Source of the DNA: Nautilus pompilius
Lineage: Eukaryota > Mollusca > Cephalopoda > Nautilida > Nautilidae
DNA length: 64,000 nucleotides
Reading direction: 5' to 3'
Assembly: GCA_018389105.1 (NCBI GenBank)
Contig: JACATO010002451.1
Span: forward strand, 2,318,501 to 2,382,500
Under the pieces are notes generated by a model that was not told where the DNA came from, did no database searches, and was given only the letters and a program-made list of their open reading frames with translations. Position 1 is the stretch's first letter, and every line of letters begins with the position of its first letter. Below are positions 34,693-48,000 of the stretch, one piece after another. The position numbers were made by a program, and so were the translations under genes.

Positions 34693-37600
34693 GATGTCAA
34701 AAGAAAGACATTTGTCTCCCCTCAGGAAATGAAGCTGACCACAACTATAGGAATGTTTTTTTTTGGTTTTTTTTTTTTAGTGTTTTTGCAAGAACAGTGT
34801 ACTTAAAGGGGATTCTATTTTGTTATTAGTGATCTGGCAGGAACATTCTAATGATGTCCTTGCGAGAATTTGAAAACAGTATTTCAGGGTAAGGGATAAG
34901 GAAGATTCGTTCACAATGCTCTTGTGCAGACAGTTTGTGAAGGTGGTTTTCCTCTATGAGAAGTATATAGTGAGGCTACAAACCTTTGAATCTCAGACAA
35001 GTCTCTTGTTCAATTTCGAAGACAGTATCCCACATTTGGTGTTTCCCTGGCTGGGAGTCTTTGTCCCTAGATATATCAATTGCTGTAGAATTTTTGTAGA
35101 CCTATAGTGCTAGCCAAAGTCACTCTTCCTCAGGAGTATTTCAGAATGTTGGTAAAGATTCCTCCATGTTGCAGTGAAGCCTTTTTCAGTATAGCTTTTC
35201 AGAATTCTGTTAAATAAGAATTATCTCTGCCTTATCAACTACGTGGATCAATTTCTTTTTCTGAGGAAGTATTCAGATAAAATGGTTTGTATCCCAGTGA
35301 AAATTTCCATACACACACACACACAGCAAGAGACATTGAGCTCATAGGCTTCGGTGCAACTGCTTTTTTTCCTATAGAATTATGGTATCATCTTTGAACT
35401 TCATTTAGCCACTTACTTAGAATTGAAACTGAAAGTAAATGTTGAAAAATAAAATTTAATATCATGTGCATATTACTGCAGTTTAAAGGATAAACAAGTC
35501 TGAAGTAAACAAAATACTCCATTCCTAAAATTATGTAATTGCTAAAATGATTTCTCTAAAAAAAAAAAAAAAAAAAAGTGATACAGAAATGAACCCTAAA
35601 TACCTAATTTTATGATCAGTTTTACAAAGATAAAATGTTTAAAAAAAGACAAACAAGCAAGAAATTATAATATAAGTTTTTTGGAAACAATTATTTTACT
35701 CTATTTTAAGTTTTTGGAGTTTTTTTAGCAAATGTTTGAAAACGATAATACTGAAATAAGGAGAAATGGTTGTGCTAGCTTCCAGTAACAATGTAATTCT
35801 GTTAAAATTAGACACACACACACATACACACACACACACACAAAATATTTTATAGATACATGCACAAAGGACTGAAAATGGTTTCTAAACAACTCAGTAT
35901 CCTTTGGATACTTAAAATCTCTTCAGTATTTATCTAATTCATTAGTGTATACTGTAGTTAAATGAAACTATTTTAATGCAGATACCGGCTAAAGATAGTT
36001 ATAAATGGTTATTTTTGCATTGTAAGCAGGAACATTGATCTGAACAGCTCTTGTTTCTTTAGTATACAAGTTTACCTACTTGCTCATGCAGCATAATGGA
36101 TTGGACATTACTGGAAAAGCTTATTGATTAATTTATCTTATATTTACTTCAATTCGAAATGGCTGCAGCTAAAACATGTAAAAAAGAAATGAGTAATTTT
36201 AATGAGGAATTAATTTAAATAAGATTAATATATTAAAGGATGTAGAGGCTATACTGAAGTATTATATGTATATATAAGCAATTTTAGTAACTGTAGATAG
36301 TATTAATTATTCAAATGCTTTGTGATTTGGTCACCAGTGATATAGCATCTATTTCTGCAGACATCACAAGCTACTGAAGAAGAAAGAAATTAATGGTTGT
36401 GACTTAGGTTGTGGTAAAATTCAAATCACAAGAATGACTGCTATTAACATAGAAAAAAATTAATATATTTTTTCTTCTTTTTTTCAAGGTAGAAATATTC
36501 TTTTTTTACATTTATTTACAGAAAATGATCTCATTTCCATTTTGTTGCTCCATAGTAAAATTGTTGGTGTTGTTAGGATTACATTCAGTTTTTGGATACT
36601 CATTTCTTCTTTGTTTTTATGGATAATGTTAGTAGAAAGATTCCAGCTGTTTCTGTGTTGATGGTGATGTGAAGTGAAATATGGTGGGAAGAATTGTCTT
36701 TAATTTATTTTTGTTTTTTAAATTTTAGTTTATTATAATACTGCCAAGATTCCAATTTCTTTGGATCCATGTGAACATCATGTTGCAAATATCCTGTTTT
36801 TATTCAATGCCATCTGCTTTTCAACTAATACACCAGAACCTACCTGTTAAAAAATATTTGAGCTGTCATTTTTTTCTTTTGTTAGACATCTTCCAACACA
36901 CTTATCACTGTTGTGATTGTTTTTTTTTTTTTTTGTCTTCTACAAGTTTTAAAATCAAATGGTTTCTATAACTAAAAACAAACACTTGAAATTTTATGAA
37001 GTCTCATTAGTTTTTCCATCTTTGAAAGTGAAGCATAGTGCTTTAGTGGAAAATGTTGAAGATTTAAAAAGTTCCTATGCATTGAACATTTAGAATGCTG
37101 TCCTGATAACCCATCGTGTGACCAGTAAGATATGGTTAAGGGTTGGACTTTAAAACAGAACATTCCACCAGTTAGCATTTGAGATGTATGCAATCAATCT
37201 GAGCTCTTTTGACATGTTTATAAGTAGTTGGCTTCTTTAAATCACTTGGGAAGAAATAGAACAAAGAAACAAACTTGGTTTCCAAATAATTTGCCAAGAC
37301 AAAGACAGATTTCCTGGTGTTGTGTAAATACATAACCAAACATTGTGTAGTATTTTAAATATAAAGAAAGTGAAAATGTTTCTGATTGAATTACTGATGT
37401 GAATTAATGGTCTTCATAAGCCCTCACCTACACGCAGCATCTGTATCATATTTTTACAAAAATAGCCAGTGAAATGTTCATTCATCTTGCATAAGTTTGT
37501 TACAGCTGACAACTAATGTGGATGGCTCGTCATCTTTATAAATGTTTATCAGTACAATTGATACCAATTCTTATAAATATTTAATCTGCTTTCTTGTAAG

Positions 37601-39850
37601 TCAAATAGTTGTTCACATGTTTTTTAACTATTTCAGATAAGTTCGTTCTTTCTGTTCTTGGTCTCAGTTTCTCTGTGAATTTTGCAAAATGTTTTCCTGC
37701 TGTGTTAAATTGGAAAGTAAGAAATTTTACTGCTTGTTATAAAATAATGTGTTCTATGTTATTTTCAATGAAATTTTTATTAAAGTTTTATACAGCTTAT
37801 CGATTGTAGAAAATATTGCAATGCATTTCATTTATCATTTGCTTTTTAAAATTTGATCAATTCTTTTTGATAAATACTAAAGGAGATAATCTGCTGTGAA
37901 GTTGTGGCCCAGTGCCATAGTTGTTATTACTATTTTAAGTTAAGGTCAAAACAATGCAGATATTTACTGCTTAAAAACCTTTAATCAATGTAACAGGCAT
38001 TTCCACCCTGTGAACTTTGTAAGAACCATGTCTTTTATAAACTAAACCATTCTCCATAGTTACATATTATGTTTATTTTGTCTCAAGTGTTTCTTCATTT
38101 GGACAGTGTTAATATGAATTTTCTGCATTATAGACTAAAGTTTTCGTTTTTCTTTACCATAAAATATTTTCATTTTTGATTGTCCTTTTCTAGTTGTATA
38201 TACTGAACTTCTTTTTGCTGAATGTCAAAATCATCTCATGGCTAATATTGACAAATTATTATACCTAAAAGACACTTTTGGTGTCAAACTGTTTAATGCC
38301 ATCTTTCTTATCCCTCAATCCCAAGTATTCCCCTCTTTTCCTTTTTATTTTGGACATTGCATGTTATAATTTCTTTATTTCTGATTAAGATTCAGAGATA
38401 TCTACTTTATGTAGGCCAAAGGTTTAAACATACATTAAACAGATGTCTAAAATTTGATCAGTGTGGATTATAAAGTGAAGAAATTATCAGGCAGGTTGCA
38501 GTATTGACTTCTGTACACATCTGGCAGAAATTTTTTTTTTTTTTTTTTGTTGAATACCTAACAAAAATTAAAGAAAAAAACTGGTAAACAAGTATGTTAT
38601 AATTGTGAAATATATTTTAAAACAAATTGCTGAAAGCTAAGACTTAGAGAAGTGTGGTGAACATAAGTGATTACCTTTTTTCTGTATATCAACTATGCAT
38701 TACTTCTCTGAAGGTCGGATACTTCACTACAAAATGGCTACCTACATTATAAGCTGTCATTACAGTTTTTTACTTCACTTGTCCCACAACTCGTAGGTTG
38801 TTAAGGCACCTCAAGAGGTGTGTCTAGGGCATTTTACAATCTGGCAGAACCCATGGTGTCATTCTAATTAGTGAAAGAAAATACCAAGAGGATGGCTGTG
38901 CCGAAAGTAATATCCATTTCCAAAAGCAAACAGCAAATCATTAATTAGTGAAATTTGTGAGTAAATGCTTTGAAGTTATTAAGTGCTGCTTGGTTAGCTT
39001 GGAATAGAGAAAAACAATCTGGTTTGTGTTCTCTATTGCTGGAATTGTGAAAAGGTGTTTGAGAACTGCATGTGGGTTATGTGAATAAGTACTAATATCA
39101 CAAATCCGTCATGAAAAGGAAGCATTCTAGGGAGTTCTTTACTGAGTTGGGGTTTACAACTTAAGTGTATATATGAATTGCTAAAGTTATAAGCTTTTTC
39201 TTTGGTGGCATCTGTGAATGTTTTGGCAGACTTCAGAATGGTATTAAAGGACAACCAATTGATCATAATAGAATCTTTGTTTGTCAGGAAAAATACCAAT
39301 TTTCCTGTAGTAGTTTAATAAATTCTGTTTAACACTTTAACCAAACCACCTACCTAAATTGAAAGTTAAGTTTGTGTAAAGTTGTGCTTTCAAGTTGGCT
39401 AAAAGATTACTCTTAGCATTCATTTAAGCTTTTACCAAAAAAAAACTTTGAAAACATTCAGAATCTCTCTTAATCATAATTATCTAAATATCCAAGAATT
39501 AGTATTAGTGGTAATAATTTTGGTAAATTCTGTCAGTATTTAATGTTTTTTTCACATTTGAAATGTTTTCCTCCACATGTTGTTATATTTTTTGGGGGAG
39601 GTGTAAAATCCTCAGGTGTAAAATCACCATGTATCTACTGTTACTTCTATATGGGTAGGACCTGCTCACTTGTTCCCTGTTGCAGGAATTGTTTTGTTGA
39701 TAGTTGCAATCTAAAGGATCAACTCAAATGTTTATCATTTTTAATAAAACCCCAGCTTCATGGTTTTTCAAAAGCAAAATGTACTCTATAATTATGCTTG
39801 TCAAAGTTGTGCATAAATAAATGTGGACAAGTTTACAAGATTCAAACTTG
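34693..39850 (+). other. 3' UTR and downstream flank of the PDZ-PH-PH gene
   Basis: AT-rich, no coding signal. AATAAA motifs suitable for cleavage occur at 35448-35453, 39743-39748 and 39816-39821, so the 3' UTR could be about 0.8 kb or up to about 5 kb. CA-type microsatellites lie at about 35310-35325 and 35812-35842. Long A or T runs lie near 35560 and 38530. Confidence 0.4.
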
Positions 39851-40204
39851 AATAAATTAACTATAACTAAATCCTGACCATTCATTATTTAGCTTTCCTT
39901 ATGTAAAAAAACAACAAAGAACTGAATAAAGTTATTTGAATTATGAGGAAAAAATGAAGTTTAATCACACCACTACTAAATTGTTAATGCTTTTTAAATC
40001 ATCTACTTTCCCTCTGATAAGGGAACATGTCAGATAAATTTACAGTTGCTATCTAAAAGATTAAACTTACAATTTAGCTTTTCTAGTATAGGAAGGAGCA
40101 GATAGAGGCATATATAAATTCTTCTGAACTAAATGACAGTGACAGGTTTGAAATCAATAAAAAGACTGGCTTTCTAAAACAATACACAAAGACTCTTCAA
40201 TGTA

Positions 40205-42010
40205 AAGTTTTATTTGGTTAATTTCCAGTCCATTAAAACATCCTAGAAAGATGCATTTTAATTAATGTCATAACAGTACCAGTTAAAAAAAAATAAGCAG
40301 ATCCAGTTGTAAAGTGAAAATGATCATTGTAAAAATAAATTATTCATAAGCAAACCAATTGTACACAAAATATTTAGGTTATATGTTAAACCAGATATTT
40401 ATAAATAATAAACAACAAACAACTTTGTTAAACAATAAAATGTAATTCTCATGGAGAATACAACAGTTTGATATTTCATTTGGCAAAACATTTACCACAA
40501 ATCCAATGTTTACAGTGAACAAAGACAATGCTGATAGTTGCTAGAACCAGTTTCAACACTAATTTTAAAAATTGAGAAAACTCCTACAGGAAGTTTTTTC
40601 TTTGCAGAAAAAAACTTGTATATATATTTTTTTAAAAAATTAAAAAAGCATGCAAGAGAAAAATGAAGTAGTTTACCTTTAATAATAAAATAGTCATGTT
40701 ATTTGGCCCTGTTTCAGCTCTCATCAGAATTTATGGATGAGAGCAAAGTAGGTACTGTGAGATAGAAATTGTATGTGGCAGATTATCTTCAATATTAATT
40801 AAAACACTGCAAATTGGATAACAGCAAAAGCTTCCAGAATGTCTAGGGTTACCAGCAATGTCTGCATCGAACATGAATGCTAAAAACAAACTTGTGAATC
40901 TCTCATCTTGTCACCCCCCCTTCTCTTTCTGGTTGATTGTAGAATTCAGACAAACTTTGTAGTTTTTAAATATTTAACACTTGAAAATAGTTCTTGATGA
41001 ATCTTTTGTAAAATGAAATTCTCCAAACTATAGAAAAAAAAAGCTAAGAATATTAAAACAATCAAAATAAATATTGGCAAACTTGCTAGTCAGTCTCAAG
41101 AATGTATTTTTGTACAGCAGATTCTTGACTTATACAAAAATACAAACAGGTCAAACTTTATCATATTTTATTCTTAGGAGATAAGGAAATCTGTATGGAT
41201 AAAAATGGAAATTGTACAAAGGGAAACTTTTACATTAAAGTTGTTTTCTAAAATGAGAAAAAAATAGTAAATGTTACCTGCATAGAATGAAAAGTTAAAA
41301 TTTAATAGTCTGTTAAAACTTCCAAATATATTTAGATTGCCACTGATCAAGTTTGACTAGCAGTTTCACAAGAACTGAAGTTTGAGAGTTTGTCCTTTAA
41401 AAAAAATAAAATTTATAAGGGTTTTCAATGTACACAAATTTTTTTTTTTCAGACTGCAGTGCTAACAAGACACCTTTATTTGTGCAAATCAAATTTTATT
41501 AAAATACCCCAAAAGTAATCAAATTACTTCTTTTAATGCAAAAAAACAAATTGAAAAATTTAAATATAATATGCAGCATGAGCCTAAACCAACTTGCCCA
41601 CATTATTTTCACTTATTATTCACAATTTCATCTTATTCTGACATTATGTAAAACTTGCTCTGAGCACTCCACAAGTGTTAGATAAGATCTGGACGTAGCA
41701 CCATGTGGTTCAAGTGCTTAATTGTTTCATTCCACCAGTACTTTACAGACAAAAGCAAAAAAAGAACCCTATTCAAAATAAACAAAACAATTATGAAATG
41801 AACAATTTTTGATTTGGGAATTATTCAAGTGTCACTAATTTCATTTATTGGCTACAATATTTAGGAAACAATTTTTAATGCTGACAGACTTCACCATTCA
41901 GTAAAAAATAGTAAATTTACAAGTGCTAAACAAATGAACACTGGAAAAATATCAAATAAATATAAAAGTTAATAGATCAATAATAAACGAAGAGCATTGA
42001 ACAGAACCAA
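40205..42010 (-). other. Probable 3' UTR of the minus-strand gene at 42011-42703
   Basis: Non-coding, AT-rich. On the minus strand AATAAA motifs (TTTATT on the plus strand) occur near 41842, 41464, 41166 and 40209. The UTR could be short or about 1.8 kb. The last signal comes within about 400 bp of the final candidate polyadenylation site of the plus-strand PDZ-PH-PH gene, so the two transcripts converge. Confidence 0.35.
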
Positions 42011-42703
42011 CTATTCTGTAACTTGAAGATTTGTGAGAATTGCTGATACTCTATCCATTTCTTGTTTGTGCAGTGACAACGATGGTTTATGAATGAAGTC
42101 TGCAAGTTTTATTACTGCACAATCCAAATTGTCAAATGATCTTGACCTGGTTATTGAAGAATTGGACGTATATTTGACTGGTGATGAAGAATTGGATTTT
42201 GATTGTGAAGCATATGTATCATCTTCATCATGTGATGAAGAAAATGTCTGATTGGCTAGACGCCATGGAACATGATAAGGTTTATGACATCTGCGAATTC
42301 TAGCACGCCTAAACCGTTCAAGCCTCTTTGATTGAGCTTCCAACTGTACTCGGTCAATAGGTGTACGATGGTTTTTTCCAAAGTCTTTTACTGTGCTCTC
42401 CTGTTGCAAGTTTGCTGTTCTCCAATGAGAATTTTCACCTGACCGCCTGCCTATTGTGAGTTTGGTCACATAGTTGGGATTGAAACGAATCACTTCAAAG
42501 GAATGTCTTTTGGACAACACATTTTCAGCTGATTTTAATTCAGTTTCATGACTGGATTGACATTCACGAAGATACTGCTTCCGACTCTCAGTAACAACAC
42601 TCAACATCCCTAACTCATTAAGAGCAGAATCCAGATCCATTGACTCACTCTCAGATTTGTCCTTACAGCAATAACATGTCTTTTTTACTTCCATCATCTG
42701 CAT
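42011..42703 (-). CDS. Unrecognised basic 230-residue protein, single coding exon
   Basis: I do not recognise this family. The frame is uninterrupted for 230 codons and the composition is clearly protein-like. It starts with a Cys-rich patch (TCYCCKDK) followed by a Ser/Glu run and a helix-like DLDSALNELGMLSVV. The middle is strongly basic (RLERFRRARIRRCHKPYH). A Ser-rich low-complexity stretch follows, with ITRSRSFDNLD, a 14-3-3 or basophilic-kinase-like site. The C terminus is helical (LSLHKQEMDRVSAILTNLQ). The start is supported by an in-frame TAA in the same exon, 12 bp upstream of the ATG, and a splice acceptor (CTCTCTTGCAG) ends at 42725, so the upstream exon or exons are 5' UTR. It converges on the PDZ-PH-PH gene and diverges from TUBGCP5. 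The basic and Ser-rich make-up suggests a regulated intracellular adaptor or nuclear protein, which is inference only. Confidence 0.75.
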   Translation of the reverse strand: MQMMEVKKTCYCCKDKSESESMDLDSALNELGMLSVVTESRKQYLRECQSSHETELKSAENVLSKRHSFEVIRFNPNYVTKLTIGRRSGENSHWRTANLQQESTVKDFGKNHRTPIDRVQLEAQSKRLERFRRARIRRCHKPYHVPWRLANQTFSSSHDEDDTYASQSKSNSSSPVKYTSNSSITRSRSFDNLDCAVIKLADFIHKPSLSLHKQEMDRVSAILTNLQVTE

Positions 42704-42724
42704 AATGAAATTTTTTTAAAAAAC

Positions 42725-44400
42725 CTGCAAGAGAGAAAAATATGTACAAACAATGATTATAAGAGTGAAAATCAGTTACATTTTTAATACATATACATTT
42801 TTTAAATTAAAAACTATTTACTACTATAAATACAACTCATTAACTAAAAAAATTACTCTTTTATAATAACATTCATTATTAGTGAAAATATGCTATAAAT
42901 GTAATTAAATAAAGAGTAATAAATTCATAATTTTAGTAGTTGTGTACAAGACAAATAAGAATAGAACCCAGAAATTGGAATAATATTTGAGAACAAAAAG
43001 CAAATAAAACATCAAAGGTAAGAAGCTTTAACACAAGGAATCAAACATTTTAGATAAGGCTAATACAAAACCTGATATTTACTTTTTAAACATCAGCAGA
43101 AATAATTTAAAATGTTAAAAAGGTATATTTTCTGAAAATTGAACAACTTCATAGCACGCATTTGGTAAATTGAAAACTTTTTTACTGGTTGATATGAATG
43201 CACAAAAATGTGCCAATTTTTATTTTAAAGTACAAATATTAGGAACAAATTTCAGGTAAAGTAGAAAAAAAAAGTGTGTCACTTAGACAGTTACGTTTAA
43301 TTCCAATCTAACCAATTTTTTTTTTGTAAGTCTGACAACTTGCTACATCAAGAATGTTAACTGGTGCATTATTATTAGTGAAATTTTCCAGAGGCAGCTT
43401 CAAATAATTTTACACATAATACTTTATCACAGATTGTAATCAATGTAAATACCTTGACAATTAACTAAATGAAAATGATTATTACAAATAAAATGAGTAC
43501 AGAAATTCTTCTGACCACCTTGACTAATTTTAATTTGGTTTTTTAGCAGACAATACCATGGGAGATAACTGATATCATTTATATGTTTATGCTATTTTTT
43601 CCCACTCTGACACTGCAACAATTTGGAAAATGGTTCTAGTTGTTACGTTTTTGGCAGACAATAAAGAGCACATTTGTAAATATAATTAGTAATGAACAAC
43701 ACTGACATGTCAATAATAAACTACATTTTAAAAATTTGTTTATGTCAACAACTTACACTCTTCATCTTTTCTCTAAACTATAGAAACATTATAAAATTAA
43801 ACAAAAAACCTAAAAGTGGCCTGGGTATTAAATTAGAGGTGGCATAGGACAAGCTGGCCGAGGACTGGAAACACCGAGACATCAAAGGCAGGTAGTTTAT
43901 ATAGGCATGTATATTCAGATAGATAGACATACAGAAGAGTCAAGTACGGTTCCTCAACTGCCCATCCAGATCATTCAAGGGTCACCTCACAGAAATTAGA
44001 GGGGATCAAGAGACGGAATGGCAGACACTCACTCTGTCTCTTAGTCTTATTTTGCCGTGTTGCTAATGAAAAATCAAATAAACTGGAGTGAATTGTGGTC
44101 GATTAACTCAACACCTTTAATTAGTCTTTTCTTTACTCCTCGAATCTCAGTAATTTAGAAAAAGATCTGAAGGATTTTGCTCTTCAAACCGGTTCTTAAT
44201 GAATCACATTAATAACTAACAGCATTCCCCCCCCCCCAACAAACACACAACCTAGTATGAGTAGCCCTTTCTTTGCCGTAAAAAGTTATCAACAAGACAG
44301 TAAAAATATCTGAGTTTTAAATTTTAAGTTACTTTAATAGCAACAACAACGTGATAATAATAATAATAATAATAATTAATAATAATTATTATTATTATTG
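42725..44400 (-). other. Upstream 5'-UTR intron or flank of the minus-strand gene
   Basis: No coding exon recognised. A minus-strand donor-like site (GTAAGTTG) lies at about 43754 and another (AAG before GTAATT) at about 44755; either could end a 5' non-coding exon. A short AAT microsatellite is at 44354-44400. The segment 43820-44060 is more GC-rich than the surroundings but shows no clear frame. Confidence 0.3.
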
Positions 44401-45093
44401 ACATTAACAAGACGGAGACAAGTCGTGTTCATTTCTCTCCGACTATTATTGTGTACGTTCAGCCAACATCGGGCACGACGACGAAGCGATGTCAGCCCAC
44501 CTCACGAACCTACTGGCTTCCGACCACAAATTTCAGTCAAATCCGCAAGCAGCAGGACATTCTTTAAAAGATGGCGAGGGTAAAGTCAGATTCGGCAAGA
44601 AGGGGAGCAGCATGGCGCGCACAACAGACGATGAAGACGACACCGGTCGTCATTACTCGGTTTTTTGGCAGCTTCCCCGCAGCACCAACTGGTTACTTTC
44701 GAACGCACCCAGAACTTGGTGAACCTTCCGCGGGTGCTCCGAGAAGCTTAAAAATTACCTTCACACCTTAAATGCGTTTCCCTTTCATTTCGAAGCGACA
44801 CCGGCCAAGTCAACTAGCAGTGAAGGAGGCTGACTCGCACGAACCAAAACAATCAGCTACCAGGGGATTACCCATAAGTCAATGGGGCAAATATTAATTT
44901 TCTTTTAAACATGTAACTGTCTTGGAGAAAGAAACACTTCAGTGCGCACGATTTTATTTATAGCTATATGTATTTTCAGTTTTTGGCTTTTGCACTTATG
45001 GGATTGTTTTTTTTTTTGAGCTTTCAGAGAATTTTATATCCGTGACTTCATGAGACCGGAGCCGAGACGTCAACGAAGCTTGGCAGTGTCATC
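44400..45093. promoter_or_regulatory. Probable divergent promoter region between TUBGCP5 and the minus-strand gene
   Basis: GC-richer and CpG-containing in contrast to AT-rich flanks, and placed immediately upstream of the TUBGCP5 start. A minus-strand donor candidate near 44755 suggests that the leftward gene may also start here. No clear TATA box, so a dispersed CpG-type promoter is likely. An upstream ATG at 45050 opens a 38-codon frame that overlaps the TUBGCP5 start out of frame. The plus-strand open frames at 44398-44771 are byproducts of the composition. Confidence 0.45.
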
Positions 45094-48000
45094 ATGGCGC
45101 GAAGGAAATGCATCTTTGAAAATCACTCCAAGAAGCTTATCAAACTGCTCACCGGCTTTGAGGTAGGTTACCAGGTGTGGCTCAGAATTGGTTTCCACGC
45201 TGCCTGCCGTACTTGTTTGTTGGTTTAGACTGCAGCGGTTTTGCGAACTCTTCTGATACGACGAGCGGAATGCAGTGAGGAAAGGCGGAAAAAGTTAAAA
45301 TGAACGAACCATTTTGGTCTAAGTTGGTGGTTGGGTGGGGGGAGCGTCCGACCGACTTCGCTGGAATATCGCCCCCTCCGTTATTTTTTAAATGTATCCC
45401 TTGAGATAAATTCATACTAAAATTATGAATTTATTCCTAGATAAATAAAGTATTCAGAATTAACCAGTTAGACTTTCCTGCTTTGGAACAACGTCGTCCT
45501 TAGTGAATGGGATAAGTAAACTGTTTTATTTTTGTGATTGAAATGACTCAGCTGGAGTCAGAAGTTCGTGTTTCATCCCTTTTAATGTTTTGCTCATAGC
45601 TTTGAAAAGGGGAATATTCACCACTAGTAATTTCCGTGTTTTTTTTTTTTGTTTTTTATTGACAGCCTTCTGATTATATAATAAATGTTGGATTTCAGGA
45701 ATATGAAGAGAACTTTGGCATTTGTCTCCAGTTTACGTTGTCTAACTTCAAGTTTCACAGATTTTTGGCTGTAGACAGACACAAGGTTTCTCAGAAGATT
45801 GAGGGGTAAGTATTCAAAATAGAAATGAGACTAATGGAGAAATGCTTTAGTTACACAAAAGGTTTGGAAGGTTAGTAGAACTGTAAAAAAAAAAATCTCA
45901 GAAAGGTTTCCTATGTTTATTTACATGACAGCAAATCTCTTAGTCCACTAGATTGTAGAAGTAATCTTTTCTATAGTATCACACTAACAAAAAAAACTGA
46001 CAATTTTTGGTTTTTGTTTCATAGGATTCACAGCAAGTTTATTGTCCATTCCGAACTGAAGAAAGCTGAGGTACTGAAACAACTCACTGAAAAATTTTTG
46101 TCAATACCAGCTTTTGAAGGTAAAAATTTTGGTGAGGTAAGACAATCATAATTGATTGGCTTTCTAATGTGTGCTATTGAGGTTTTTGTACGAGGGTCGC
46201 TCCGAAACTAATGCTTCCTATTTTGTTTTGTATGTCCACGACATCAGAGGTGGATGTTGGAGGTATGGCAGTAGAGTCTGAACCTTTCCACCAATAATCT
46301 GTAAATTTGGTTGCTGTGCGGCAGATAGCAACAGAGGAACAGTCTGGCAAAATGGCGTCTGACATGGATGTGCTTACAAAGTAGAGGTGAATCATCGAAT
46401 TACTCCATGCAGAAAAAATTGCACCCATTGACATTCATCGATGCTTGCTGAATGTTTATGGAGACCAAACAGTGGATGTGAGCACATTGAGGAGGTTGAT
46501 GGCATGGTTCAGTAGAGGCAACAGCAAGGTGAGAGTCAAGCCACGTTCCGGGTGGCCCTGCACAGCTGCCATCCCAGGAAATGAAGATTGCCTTGATCAG
46601 CTCATCTGCGCGAATTGGCGGATTATGACCAGGGAATTTTGTGTGGAGCTGGATATCGGCTTTAATGCATTGGAGACGATATTGGCAACATTCGGATATC
46701 GCAAAGTTTGTGCCAGGTGGTGGGTCCCACGGATATTTACATGGGAACAGAAAGACCACATAGTGCAAGTTTGTGAGGACCTGCTGAACCAATACGAGGC
46801 TGAAGGTGACAGTTCCCTGGACCGCATCATCACCGGCGACAAGACATGGTGTCAACACTACGAGCCAGAGAGCAAGCAACAGTCCATGGAGTGGCAACAT
46901 GAAAATTCCCCACAAAAGAAGTTCATGACACAGCCATCAGCAGATAGTGATGTGCACTGTCTTTTGGGATAAGAAAGGCGTGATCCTCCTGGATTTCCTG
47001 GAACCCGGAGAAATCATCAACTCAGACCACTACATTGTGATGCTGACCAAGCTGAAAGCCCAAATTTCCAGATTCAGGCCAGAGAAGAAGACAATGGTTT
47101 TCTTGCAACACAATAACGCCAGGCCCCATACCAATTTCAAGACCATGGGGTACATTGCAAAGTTCGGCTGGATTGTCCTACCACACCCACTGTATAGTCC
47201 GGATTTGTCACCTTCAGACTTCCATCTATTCGAGCCAATAAAAGATGGATTACACAGGCAACATTTTCCTGACAACGATGCCATTATCGCAGCTGTGAAA
47301 AAGTGGGTCGCCTCCGCTGGTGCAGATTTTTACGAATGCGGCTTGCAGGCTCTTGTTCATCGCTAGCGAAAATGCGTAGCCAATGGTGATGACTGTGGAA
47401 AAATAGTGTTTTGTAACTAAAGACTTGCTCTATCCAACGGTGTTATTGTGCTCCCTGTATCTGTTGTAGTTTTCATGAAAATAAATAGGAGGCATAGTTT
47501 CGGAGTGACCCTCATATTTTAAATTAGATATCTTTACCATTTTATTATTGCAACTAACTGTCAAAGCATTGAGAGGAGTCAGAACTTTTTTTTTTTTTTA
47601 AAGCATTTAATTCTGATAAAATAACTATTTTTATATTGGGTTTTGAATTTTTCTGACATGCTGGTGGCTACTTGTGAGATTTGCATAAAACTGTTGGAAT
47701 GCATTCACTGAACTGCAGGAGACAGGATTTTATTCTAAAATTGTATTATTACTGGACATTGCTGGGTAGTTCAATTTTTACAGGGGAGTGACTTGTTTTG
47801 TCATACTTCCTGGCATGGTTTCTTGTTTTTCTTTGCCAAACAGCCATTTGGGTTTTCTCTGATCAGTGGTGGTTGGTTCATGGTGCCCAGACGATCCCAA
47901 ATTCTGAAATTTAATTTTTTTTTTTTGAAAGTTAGGATCCCCAGATTTTGTGATTTATATCATCTGATTAAAGACTTAATTTTCTGGTGCTTTTGAATAG

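Noticed and set aside
46174..46915. Minus-strand frames of 86 and 171 codons in intron 3 of TUBGCP5
   Set aside because: They are antisense shadows of the mariner transposase, which is clearly on the plus strand.
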